Origin: Promethearchaeota archaeon
GTDB taxonomy: Archaea; Asgardarchaeota; Lokiarchaeia; Sigyniarchaeales; SOKP01
Length of the DNA: 51,944 nt
NCBI GenBank assembly: GCA_019894975.1
Contig: JAGXNO010000026.1
Location: forward strand, 1 to 51,944
Direction of reading: 5' to 3'
In this document: one piece after another, positions 27,190-36,100 of the stretch
Numbering within the stretch: position 1 is the stretch's first letter
How the letters are laid out: each line of letters begins with the position of its first letter
The notes under the pieces: generated by a model
The model's input: only the letters and a program-made list of their open reading frames with translations
What the model was told of the DNA's origin: nothing
The model's database searches: none
Translations under genes and position numbers: made by a program

Positions 27190-28251
27190 TTAAGAGTTTT
27201 CAAAATGATCCTTGTATTTCTTATATTCCTTTTGTTTTTTCACTTTTCTTTCCCTGATTAAATCAAGAGGATCTAGTTCATCCTCTTTCTGGATCAAATA
27301 TTTATCTTCAAAACTTTTATCTAATTTTGATTTAAATTTCTCAATTTTTTCGGTTATTTCGTCACTTATTTCTATTTTTTTGCCTTCTTTATCAGTAGTT
27401 TTTATATCTCTTAACTTTTCTCTAGACTTTTTACGAGTCTTTCTCTCAAAGGCTTTATCTGATAATTTCATGTAGTCATTGTAACCTTCTCTTTGTTCCT
27501 CCTGCGTCTTTTTTAATTTTTCTAATTCTTCTTGTTCCTTTGCCTTAGCTATAAATTGTCTTTTTGTTTTTAATTCTTTCTGTGTTAATTTACTCTCAAA
27601 GTCTTGAATAAATTCTGAAAAAGTAATATAGGGATCTTCATAAAACGCTTTTTCAAAGTCTTTTATTAGTGTATGGTCAGCGTCTTTTGGGATTTTACTT
27701 AATTCTAATTTGAGTTTATCTTGAATTACATTTTCATAATATAATTCAAATTTTTTTATAATACCTAAGAATAAAGAGTTTTGCTTTAAAGAATCTAGAA
27801 GTTCTAACCATCGAAAGACATCTATTGAAGGGATATATGAAATCTTATGTATGGTTTTATTAATTTTTCTTTGATCAATTAAATGTAATCCAATTTCTCT
27901 TAATCGTGATTGGTTTAATTCTAATCGTTTTAATTTTAATTGTTTTTTTTCCTTATATTTTTTAATAAGATTCTCTTGAAGGATTAAAAAACTAATGATA
28001 TTATCCATTGATATTTTTTCTAATGCATTACTTGTGGTCATCATTAAATCTGTTATTTCTTCAATTTGAGAAAGAAGAATTTCACTTGTAAAATTAGGGA
28101 TAACTGATTGTTTATAGTTTTTAAAGTTATCAGAATCTTCATTTAGCTGATGCATTTTTGCTTGAAGCACATCTAAAGAAGATGTTAATTCCTTAATTTT
28201 CTCGAGATTGAATAATTGATTTCCTGTCATATTTGAATAAAATAACTTCAT
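27190..28251 (-). CDS. Coiled-coil protein, 353 residues, in the SMC-like/AAA operon
   Basis: I do not recognise this protein. It is helical, with coiled-coil-prone stretches at about residues 15-60 and 85-125, a central helical region (DVFRWLELLDSLKQNSLFLG), and from residue 225 onward a very charged Lys/Glu-rich coiled coil (ELEKLKKTQEEQREGYNDYM) continuing to a basic tail. It starts at ATG 28251, 16 bp after the AAA gene, and is followed within about 15 bp by the SMC-like gene, so it belongs to the same transcript. In a hypothetical SMC/KITE assembly it would occupy the place of a kleisin or hinge partner, but no kleisin motif is visible. Confidence 0.72.
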   Translation of the reverse strand: MKLFYSNMTGNQLFNLEKIKELTSSLDVLQAKMHQLNEDSDNFKNYKQSVIPNFTSEILLSQIEEITDLMMTTSNALEKISMDNIISFLILQENLIKKYKEKKQLKLKRLELNQSRLREIGLHLIDQRKINKTIHKISYIPSIDVFRWLELLDSLKQNSLFLGIIKKFELYYENVIQDKLKLELSKIPKDADHTLIKDFEKAFYEDPYITFSEFIQDFESKLTQKELKTKRQFIAKAKEQEELEKLKKTQEEQREGYNDYMKLSDKAFERKTRKKSREKLRDIKTTDKEGKKIEISDEITEKIEKFKSKLDKSFEDKYLIQKEDELDPLDLIRERKVKKQKEYKKYKDHFENS

Positions 28252-28267
28252 TTACACTACATTTTTG

Positions 28268-29377
28268 TTAAATTTCTGGTGGACGGGGTAAGTTTTTTCT
28301 TCCTTTTTCGCTAGCTTTAGTCCTATTAGCAATAATCTTGGAACTACTTAAAACATCTTGTCGTTCGACATGGATAGCGGTTCCACCGACTAAACGCATT
28401 GAACTATAGAAAATTTCATATGTAAGCCGTTCTGAACTAATAGCTTTTAATAGGGCTACTTTAGTCCCCCTTTCAATATCAGATCCAGAATATCCATAAG
28501 TCAATTTCAAAAGCCCTTCGTTTTTGCTCCTTTTAGTAATCTCATCCCATAAGACACTATCATCAAACTCGGATATATTTCGTCCTAATTTATTTTGTAG
28601 TTCTTTAGCACTCACTTGGAATTCTTCATATTCATCGTTTAAATTCGAAAAAATAGTATCATCAACGCCTATTTTTGCTTTTTTTACCTTATTAACAAAA
28701 GCTTCTATGATTAATTTACGCAAGTGATAATTAGGGAAATTGAATTCAAAGTGAAATGTGAAACGACGCCATATCGCAGAATCGAGTTGATGTTGATGAT
28801 TAGTCGCTCCAAAAATCGCCAAAGGAACACCTTCATAGTTAACTCTGTCAATAACCTGCAAAAAAGAAATAACAGCTCTTTTAATTTCTCCAACTTCATG
28901 GATGTTAGACCTTTCAGAACCAATAGCATCAATTTCATCAAAGAAAAGAACAAAGGCACCTCGCTCTTTTGCAATTTCTGCTGATAGTTCGACAACCCCT
29001 CTAATATTTTTAATTGTGTCTCCTAACAGGGGTGATACAAGTCTGTCAGATTCCACAATACATATCGGGATATCATATTTTTTAGCAAAACCTCTTGTTA
29101 AAGAGGTCTTGCCCGTACCGGGAGGGCCATATAGAAGTACCGTTAAATTAGGTGTAAGTTTTGTATCTCTTAATTGTTCCATAAATTCTTCATATTTTAA
29201 CAGGGCTTTAAAAAAATCATCTAGAATTTCTTTTTTCGTTTCGTTACCTAAAATGTCTTCTACCTCTTCTTTTATGTCTGCTGAAAGATAGACAGCACCA
29301 TATTTACCAAGACGTTCTTTAATTACATCATCTGTATAGGTTATTTTTACTTCATTCCCATCATTTTTTTTACTAAT
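28268..29377 (-). CDS. AAA-family ATPase; start codon non-standard
   Basis: A classical AAA ATPase with Walker A GPPGTGKT, Walker B FFDEIDAIG, a sensor-1 segment FGATNHQHQLD and an arginine finger in DSAIWRRF, plus a helical lid (YGYSGSDIERG). From the first ATG (29182) it would have 304 residues. Clear coding sequence continues upstream in frame (TYTDDVIKERLGKYGAVYLS, then DDFFKALLKYEEF) for about 65 codons to a stop at 29384-29386, with no ATG, GTG or TTG. GGAG at 29388-29391 lies ten bases before an ATT codon at 29375-29377, used here as the provisional start. A short ATG frame at 29391-29393 would need a +1 shift to join. The ATPase is the only evident energy source in this operon. Confidence 0.75.
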   Translation of the reverse strand: MSKKNDGNEVKITYTDDVIKERLGKYGAVYLSADIKEEVEDILGNETKKEILDDFFKALLKYEEFMEQLRDTKLTPNLTVLLYGPPGTGKTSLTRGFAKKYDIPICIVESDRLVSPLLGDTIKNIRGVVELSAEIAKERGAFVLFFDEIDAIGSERSNIHEVGEIKRAVISFLQVIDRVNYEGVPLAIFGATNHQHQLDSAIWRRFTFHFEFNFPNYHLRKLIIEAFVNKVKKAKIGVDDTIFSNLNDEYEEFQVSAKELQNKLGRNISEFDDSVLWDEITKRSKNEGLLKLTYGYSGSDIERGTKVALLKAISSERLTYEIFYSSMRLVGGTAIHVERQDVLSSSKIIANRTKASEKGRKNLPRPPEI

Positions 29378-29406
29378 TTTCTCTCAACTCCATTAATATA
29401 TATAAA

Positions 29407-30705
29407 TTACTTTCTATTGTCGAATTTTGTACAAAATTCAGCAATTTCATTAATAAATTCTTTAAGGTTATCAATTTGAGATCCAATAAAGTTGAAAATT
29501 TCTTTTCGATATTGAATGGAATCTCTAATTTTCATTTTATCTAATCCCAAATAATTAGGAAAGCATATAAGTTTCATTAAATAGGGGAGGATTTTCTCAT
29601 TAGTCTGTAAGTCTTTAAATATTGCATAAAAAATATTTTCATCAGATAATTTCCATTTCAAAATACTCATATAAATCAAAAAAGAAAAATTCATAGAAAC
29701 CCAATTTACTAATTCTTTTGATAGAAAACCTCTTCTCTGTGCCGCAAATGCTAAATAATAAGTAATTAGAGTTTCATTACTAAACTGAGGCAAATATCTT
29801 ATGGTTCCATCAGTTTGTGTATTTTCACGAAGAAAATTGTTATCAATTAGAATATCAACAAAATCTTCTTGCGGTGCCAGAAATATTCCATCTATTAACC
29901 GTAAGCCTATCCTTTCGGCTACTTTTTCTATTGCTTCTTCTTCAGCATTCGCAATTGAATCAATATATGGCAAGAATACTTCATTTTTTAAAATCATTGG
30001 AATTTCATAATTTTGTTTTTCAGGAAATTCCCCAAAATTAGGATCTAAGTTATAAAGGGAGGTTATATTGTTGATAATTTGATATATCTTAGGAGAAATA
30101 ACAGGAATTTCAAAAAAATCTGGACTTTCTAATTTTTCTCTATAATATGTATGAGATTGTAATAGATGACGCTGGCATTCATAGAGATTAAGAGAATTAT
30201 CTAATAATTTCTCATATATAATTTTGAGATTTGTCCCTTTTGGAAATATTTTCTCCTCAATGAATTTAACTAGTTGATAAAGATAAGTATTTTCTATATT
30301 GAGCTCATCAGGATTAGTTATATGACGTAATACGTTTAAGGCATCTACAGATTCATGTAAAAATTCTATAATATAATCTTTAATATCAATAATTGGAATT
30401 TCTTCTCTATATTTTATTATAAAATCTTTAATTATATCATATACATTTGACCTATACATAGCAGAGAATTCTGAAAGTGCCCTAACTTTACGAATATTTC
30501 TTTTTTCTTCCTCCTGGCGGATTTTATCAAGAATTTCTGTATCAAGTAGCAAATCAGGATCCAAATCAATAATTATCCTTCTTGTTTCTCTTAAAATTGG
30601 GCGCATATGACTTATAAAAGTTAAATACCTAGGAAGAATATCAGTCCATTTTTCTCTTCTCCTTCCGGATTTTACCATTCTTGTTGATTTCTTTTTGTAA
30701 CTCAT
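29407..30705 (-). CDS. Helical protein, 432 residues, unknown function
   Basis: Starts MSYKKKSTRMVKSGRRREK, a strongly basic N-terminus that could contact nucleic acid. The rest is predicted almost entirely helical, with many Ile/Leu/Asn residues. One recognisable texture is a winged-helix-like stretch near residues 270-310 (ERIGLRLIDGIFLAPQEDFV, then a TQTDGTIRYLPQF wing). No catalytic motif or membrane segment is seen. It lies 27 bp after the 379-residue gene and just upstream of the AAA gene, so it is part of the same operon. It has no close look-alike that I can name. Confidence 0.72.
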   Translation of the reverse strand: MSYKKKSTRMVKSGRRREKWTDILPRYLTFISHMRPILRETRRIIIDLDPDLLLDTEILDKIRQEEEKRNIRKVRALSEFSAMYRSNVYDIIKDFIIKYREEIPIIDIKDYIIEFLHESVDALNVLRHITNPDELNIENTYLYQLVKFIEEKIFPKGTNLKIIYEKLLDNSLNLYECQRHLLQSHTYYREKLESPDFFEIPVISPKIYQIINNITSLYNLDPNFGEFPEKQNYEIPMILKNEVFLPYIDSIANAEEEAIEKVAERIGLRLIDGIFLAPQEDFVDILIDNNFLRENTQTDGTIRYLPQFSNETLITYYLAFAAQRRGFLSKELVNWVSMNFSFLIYMSILKWKLSDENIFYAIFKDLQTNEKILPYLMKLICFPNYLGLDKMKIRDSIQYRKEIFNFIGSQIDNLKEFINEIAEFCTKFDNRK

Positions 30706-30732
30706 TTTTTAATTATTCAACTCAATCTTATC

Positions 30733-31872
30733 TTATTCCTCATCATATCCTACTAAAATTTCAGTGAAGATGTTAGAAATTTCAACAAATATAGGTATTT
30801 CTACTCTGCATAAATTCCCCAGGATCCATTTATTAACATCTTTAAGGAGAAATTTTATCTGATTATGAATTTTTTTATTGATTTCGGAATCTATTATTTT
30901 TGAGAACCACAAACCCCCTCCTACTCTATATGCTACAATCTTAATGAGTGGTCCAAATAAAGGCTCTAAAACCTGTCTTAACATCCATGATTTTGGAATA
31001 ACACTCATACTCTCGGCTTTAAATGTAGGATCATTTAAAATTGGATTTGTTTCATCAACAGATAATTTGGGCATAAAACTTAATAATAATATTAACGCAA
31101 AAATTGCTGAGATGCCATTAATTGTATATGATCCCCCGATTTTTTCGAGATCATCTCTATAAATAGCAATATTAGCAAGAAACATACACATAAACACGTT
31201 TCTATCAAAATCTTCAGAAATGTAAGCATATCCTAATTCTTCATCAATAACAAGATATTTTTCTTCAAGTATTTTTATTATATCATCGGGAAAAGTATAA
31301 AATGTATATACTTTTTCCTCACTCCTTCTCACATCTTTTTCAATTTTAAGCTCTTTTGAAATGAGTCCAAACATATTCACTAATTCATCAAGTTGCTTCT
31401 GTATATAATGTCGAGGTTTATTCGGGTTACCAAACATTGCGAAAAATTGATGATCAACTATGTGAAAATCATTTCTTTTGCCAAAAGCCTCTACCATTCT
31501 ATCTATTATCGGCCCCTGAGATTCCGAGGCAATAATTTTAGCTTTTGAGGTTACAAATCCATTTAATAATTCATTTATTATGAAATCTTGCTCATGAGTT
31601 CTCGATTTTAAAATAAGTCCAAAGGCTTCAGAAAAACTTTTGGAGTTTGGGAAAAAAGCATTTTGGATTTTTTCATTTATAGATTTTATGAAAATATCTC
31701 CATCATTTTTTGGGAAATGAAGTTTCATATTATTAAGCCTTTGAATAAGTGCTTCTTTAGCACCTGGGATATTTTCAACATCTCTTTTTTGTAATTCTTC
31801 TATTGCGTTTTCGAGTCCGTTTTCAAAATCGCTCATTAACATTTTCCAAGTTGTATCTTGAACTTCTCCCAT
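30733..31872 (-). CDS. Helical protein, 379 residues, unknown function
   Basis: Unrecognised. A helical N-terminal half (LENAIEELQKRDVENIPGAK) is followed near residues 190-225 by a possible winged helix (RSEEKVYTFYTFPDDIIKIL, then DEELGYAYIS). The C-terminal half is moderately hydrophobic (SAIFALILLLSFMPKLS) but is probably the core of a helical fold rather than a membrane helix, because the surrounding segments are amphipathic. It starts 29 bp after the zinc-ribbon gene and 27 bp before the 432-residue gene. Both neighbours and similar length suggest these two helical proteins act together. Confidence 0.7.
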   Translation of the reverse strand: MGEVQDTTWKMLMSDFENGLENAIEELQKRDVENIPGAKEALIQRLNNMKLHFPKNDGDIFIKSINEKIQNAFFPNSKSFSEAFGLILKSRTHEQDFIINELLNGFVTSKAKIIASESQGPIIDRMVEAFGKRNDFHIVDHQFFAMFGNPNKPRHYIQKQLDELVNMFGLISKELKIEKDVRRSEEKVYTFYTFPDDIIKILEEKYLVIDEELGYAYISEDFDRNVFMCMFLANIAIYRDDLEKIGGSYTINGISAIFALILLLSFMPKLSVDETNPILNDPTFKAESMSVIPKSWMLRQVLEPLFGPLIKIVAYRVGGGLWFSKIIDSEINKKIHNQIKFLLKDVNKWILGNLCRVEIPIFVEISNIFTEILVGYDEE

Positions 31873-31901
31873 GTTTTTTTCTCAGCTTTTAATAGAATTT
31901 A

Positions 31902-32867
31902 TTAATTAATATCCCAATTTAATTCTGTTGATATTTTTTTTAATGCGTTAATTAAAGGTTTAATTAGCTTTCTATCATAAATATTTGGGGAAGATACACC
32001 TTTTTGGGCTTTCCAGCCCATTTGAGTACCTTCACCCATTTCTCTTTGTCCGTATCTTAAAATGTTACTAAGATCTCGTACCCACCAGTAAAATCTTAAC
32101 CATTTCCTATTTGGATTATCTTTTGAATAGATAACTACTATTGCTTTCCATTCACCCATCAACCATTTTACTGTAACTCCACTTACGGGCAAGTAAAAGT
32201 TTATAGGAAAATTTCCATGAAATCGTAAATCGAGGTCAGTCGATGAAATATTAAAGATTGGTTGATTATATCCTTCTAATATTACTATTTCCCCACAATG
32301 TTGACATTCATAATGGGATTTCATCTTATCCATCTTTTTGCCACATTTTGGACATGTCCTGTTTTCAATAATTCTATATTTGATGATTTCTAAATATTTT
32401 TCTTTTTCTAAATCTTCTTCTGACTTCGGTTCTCTTATTCCATAACTGCCACTCCAATTCCATATATCGTCAAAAGTTTCATCAAAAGTTTCTAAAGAAA
32501 CAATGATATTATTAAGGACTGCTTTATCATAAATTTTAATCATACCTGCGTGCCGTAAATTTTTCCACCAGGATAGTCTTACGTACTTTTCCTCTTTTAA
32601 ATAACCACTATGACAAATTAAAGCAGCAAATAATCGCTCTTCTGTTTTGCTAAGGATTATCCCAGACTCAGCAACTTCATAAGTTTTATTAAGTGACATA
32701 TTAGTATGAAACCACTCTCCATCAACCATGTTTCCAATTAGAAAGTCTTCTTTTTTCGCTTTCTCGTCATCTACACTTTTGGCTTTAATGATTTTCTTAC
32801 AACTTGTGCATTGGAAAATCCCCTCAATCAGCATCTCCATCTCGATATCACATGCAGGACATTTCAT
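31902..32867 (-). CDS. Protein with two zinc ribbons, 321 residues
   Basis: Two zinc ribbons frame the molecule: residues 1-30 (MKCPACDIEM, then FQCTSCKKI) and about residues 173-200 (RTCPKCGKKM, then YECQHCGEIV). Between them is a helical/beta domain with several tryptophans (VRLSWWKNLRHAGMIKIYDK). The C-terminal domain is beta-rich and again tryptophan-rich (VKWLMGEWKAIVVIYSKDNP, then WLRFYWWVRDLSNILRYGQR). I do not recognise the family. It is the first gene of the close-packed set running down to the KITE-like gene; the nuclease gene upstream is 271 bp away. Confidence 0.72.
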   Translation of the reverse strand: MKCPACDIEMEMLIEGIFQCTSCKKIIKAKSVDDEKAKKEDFLIGNMVDGEWFHTNMSLNKTYEVAESGIILSKTEERLFAALICHSGYLKEEKYVRLSWWKNLRHAGMIKIYDKAVLNNIIVSLETFDETFDDIWNWSGSYGIREPKSEEDLEKEKYLEIIKYRIIENRTCPKCGKKMDKMKSHYECQHCGEIVILEGYNQPIFNISSTDLDLRFHGNFPINFYLPVSGVTVKWLMGEWKAIVVIYSKDNPNRKWLRFYWWVRDLSNILRYGQREMGEGTQMGWKAQKGVSSPNIYDRKLIKPLINALKKISTELNWDIN

Positions 32868-33138
32868 ATTTAATATTTACTCACTATGATATTATTAACT
32901 TATCCTAAAATCCACTACCTTATAATATAAGTCTGCTTTAAAAAGAGTTAAAAGACATAATAAAACATTTCAAATAAATTTTTTGGTTTATAATGTTTAG
33001 ATATATTAGGTTATAAAAAAATGTAATACTGATTTTTATCTTTATAAACAATTTATTAGAAATTGAAAACCTTGTCTAATTGTTTGAATAAATAAAAAAT
33101 AATACTCATGTGAATAAGATAGCAACATAGACAATTTA

Positions 33139-36100
33139 TTAGTGATTAATTACTTTATTTAATTCACCATAAAGGTCTTTTCTAATTTTTAATGTGTTTG
33201 TAGGTACAGTTTGAAGATTTGCCAACCCTTCTAATTGTCTTTCTTTATTTTCGGATTCAATAAATTCTAAAAGTCGTGGTCCTAATATTACAGGATTAAA
33301 CTCGATTGCTAAATCCTCACAAAATTCAACACATTTAATGTTAATATTTGCTAATTTAGGAGAATAATTTATAAGTATTTCTTTTAGAAGCATTGCATAT
33401 ACAATTATTTGGGGTAAGCCCTCTTTTATTTTTCGTAAATTCATTTTATAGTCTCCAATTATGAGATCTATTCCATCAAAAAACAAGAGATCTATATGGC
33501 CAGTAACAAATTCCTTAAAAAAAATTTTCCATACTGGTATTTCAGCTGCAACAGCATAAGGATAATCTCTTAAAACTCTACCAAGAATTTTAGGGTGATC
33601 TATAGTTAAATTTGAGGCTTTAACTACTTCACATACCTCGCATAATTGAAAAAATGGAGAATCCGCCTTCGATTTTATAAATTTCAAATTTTCTTTGAAA
33701 AAATTCAAAGTCTTTCTTACACTTATGGGTCTTGCTCTATCTCCTCTTAATTTTAATAACGACGCTCTAGTAAATTCTTCATTATTAAAAATTTTTATAG
33801 GGTGTTTTTTTCCCCTAAAATCCTCAAAAAAATTGAGAAGTGCATTTCGTATAATTGGATTCTCAATATTCAAAATACGATTCTCGAGCCATATAAAATC
33901 AAAGGGGAGGTTATTATCAATTAAGGCTTTTTCTTTCAAATGTAGATAATCATAATAGATATCCGATGCATCATCTTTTCTTTGAGAATTCACTTCCGTA
34001 AAATATTCATCGATAAAAAGTTTAATTTTTGTTATTGTGTCTTTTCGCCTGAAAGATATATGTTCAGCAAGTGATTTTACCAAGAAAGAAGCCTTAGGAT
34101 AGAAGTTTTTAACAAATGCATTTGGTGATAAATCAGTAAGCTTATACAACTTAAGAACTAAATCAGTAGCTAAATGATAGTTATCTTCTAAAATCTGTTC
34201 TAATTCATTTATAAACGTTGTGCGATCATATTGGGTATATGTTTGAAAGTATTTATCATAATCTTCTCCCAAAATCTCGTGAGTTAATCTGGAAGCTGTA
34301 GCATGACTAATGTTATTTTGAACACTCCCTAAACGGACTTCTTCAACTGTAATAGGAGTTTCAATCTCACCATCTTTGATGGCCTTAACTTTTTGTTTTA
34401 GATGTCTTCTAAACTGTTTTACTATAGAACGGGGGATGGGAGAGCTAGTTTCGAGAAGCCATTTATCAGCATCTATTTCAGGAAAAATTTCACCTAAAAG
34501 TGGAATATATTCATTAATATTTCTCCAAACTTGATTATCACTTAGTTTAGTAAGCTCTTTTAAGTCTTCGGTCAGAGAATAATAATCTACACTACTAAGT
34601 AATGCTAAGGATATAACTTGTATTATTCTCAGCACCTGAGTTGAGTGGAAATATCCCGTTCTTTTGATCTCCGTAGAAAATTGAATAATGAAAGATTCTG
34701 AGAGAATTTCTTGGAGTATCCCATCATTGTTCAGACCCTGTTCTTGTAAATCTTCAATAATACTTACGATTTTAGAAATTACATCTTTAATTCGTTTTTC
34801 AAGATCATATATGCATTTTTTACACCCCCAGTGCCTTTGTTGTAATCTATTGCCTGTACTGGCAAATTCTTTATGATTCGGGTTTTGACACCATATCTCC
34901 AATGGAACAAGAGTGGGTGAATATATTTCAGCTAATTCATTGAATTTTTCTTCGGTTTCAGGTTTTTTTATAACACCAGGATGACCAGATTTCTCTATCC
35001 CGACATCTCTAGCTAAATCTTCCGCTTTTTCCAATGAAAATAAAGTGCTTTTATAGAACCATTTATCTACGTTTAAATCAGATTTCACTTGCTTTAAAAG
35101 GGGGATATAATCCCTAATTAATTTAGAGACTTGTGCTGCCTTTAAATTTGTTAAATGTTCTAAAATTTTTTTTAAACAATCATAATCGGGACACTTAAGA
35201 ATCGCTAATCCAATAGTCTGTAAACATCTTGTCGCTTGCATCCATCTGTGCCCCCCTTCATATATTTTTGTGATATTAAAGAGCTCCATCAATGTTGCAT
35301 TATCTAGCACAATTTTAAGAACTTCATTTTCGTCAATGTTATTCTCAGTTAAGAATTGCAAATATTCATCAAAATTATTATTATTTAATAGATCTCTATT
35401 ATCCCCTCCATACAGTGATAAAAGTTCATTCTTGATCCGATTAATAAACGCATTGATCAAATTAATCAATTCTACCTCAGTCAACCTCCGTTCAGCACGA
35501 TCTTTAAAATATTTGAAATGATTTTTAAGTTCTTGCAAATTTTTAAAAGGTAAGTCTGGATTTTTTTTAATCCAGTTTCTAATAGCTAACCCAACTCGCT
35601 GTTTAAGACCTTTTATTGTTTGTTGATCGTTAATTCCTTCAAAAAATGACTTAACCTGAGGGGATTCATTAATAATATTATTTAATGAGGGGATAAACAG
35701 TCCTGTAACAATTTGCTCCTTTTTTAAGTTTAAAAGCCTAATAACTTCGCTATATAGCTTGGGTTCAGGTAAAGCTTGACCGGATTCCTCCAATTCTTCT
35801 AGTTTTTTTTCAGCCCTTGCAATTCTTAATCCTAGCTCCTCACTATCAAATATCGCTTGTAAAATCTCTCGGGAAATTGGAATCTTTGATTTTAATTTAC
35901 TAAATGAAATTTTATCACGCTCTAACTTTCGAAGAAACGATTCAAAGCCCAACACTTTAAAATCATCATATCTTAATCTAGGATTTACAAATAAATATGG
36001 ACCGAATACAAACTTAAAATATTCTACAGTTAATTCATTATCCAACCATTCCCATTTTGAATTTAAAATATTAGGACAAATATTGATACTTGAGAGAAAA

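Noticed and set aside
25053..29377. Wadjet (JetABCD) or MukBEF system
   Set aside because: There is no SMC with intact ATPase head, no Toprim nuclease and no recognisable kleisin. An AAA ATPase is not part of Wadjet.
30733..31872. Membrane protein in the AAA operon (hydrophobic stretch in the 379-residue protein)
   Set aside because: The stretch is short, isolated and flanked by amphipathic helices, and there is no signal or second segment; a buried helix is more likely.
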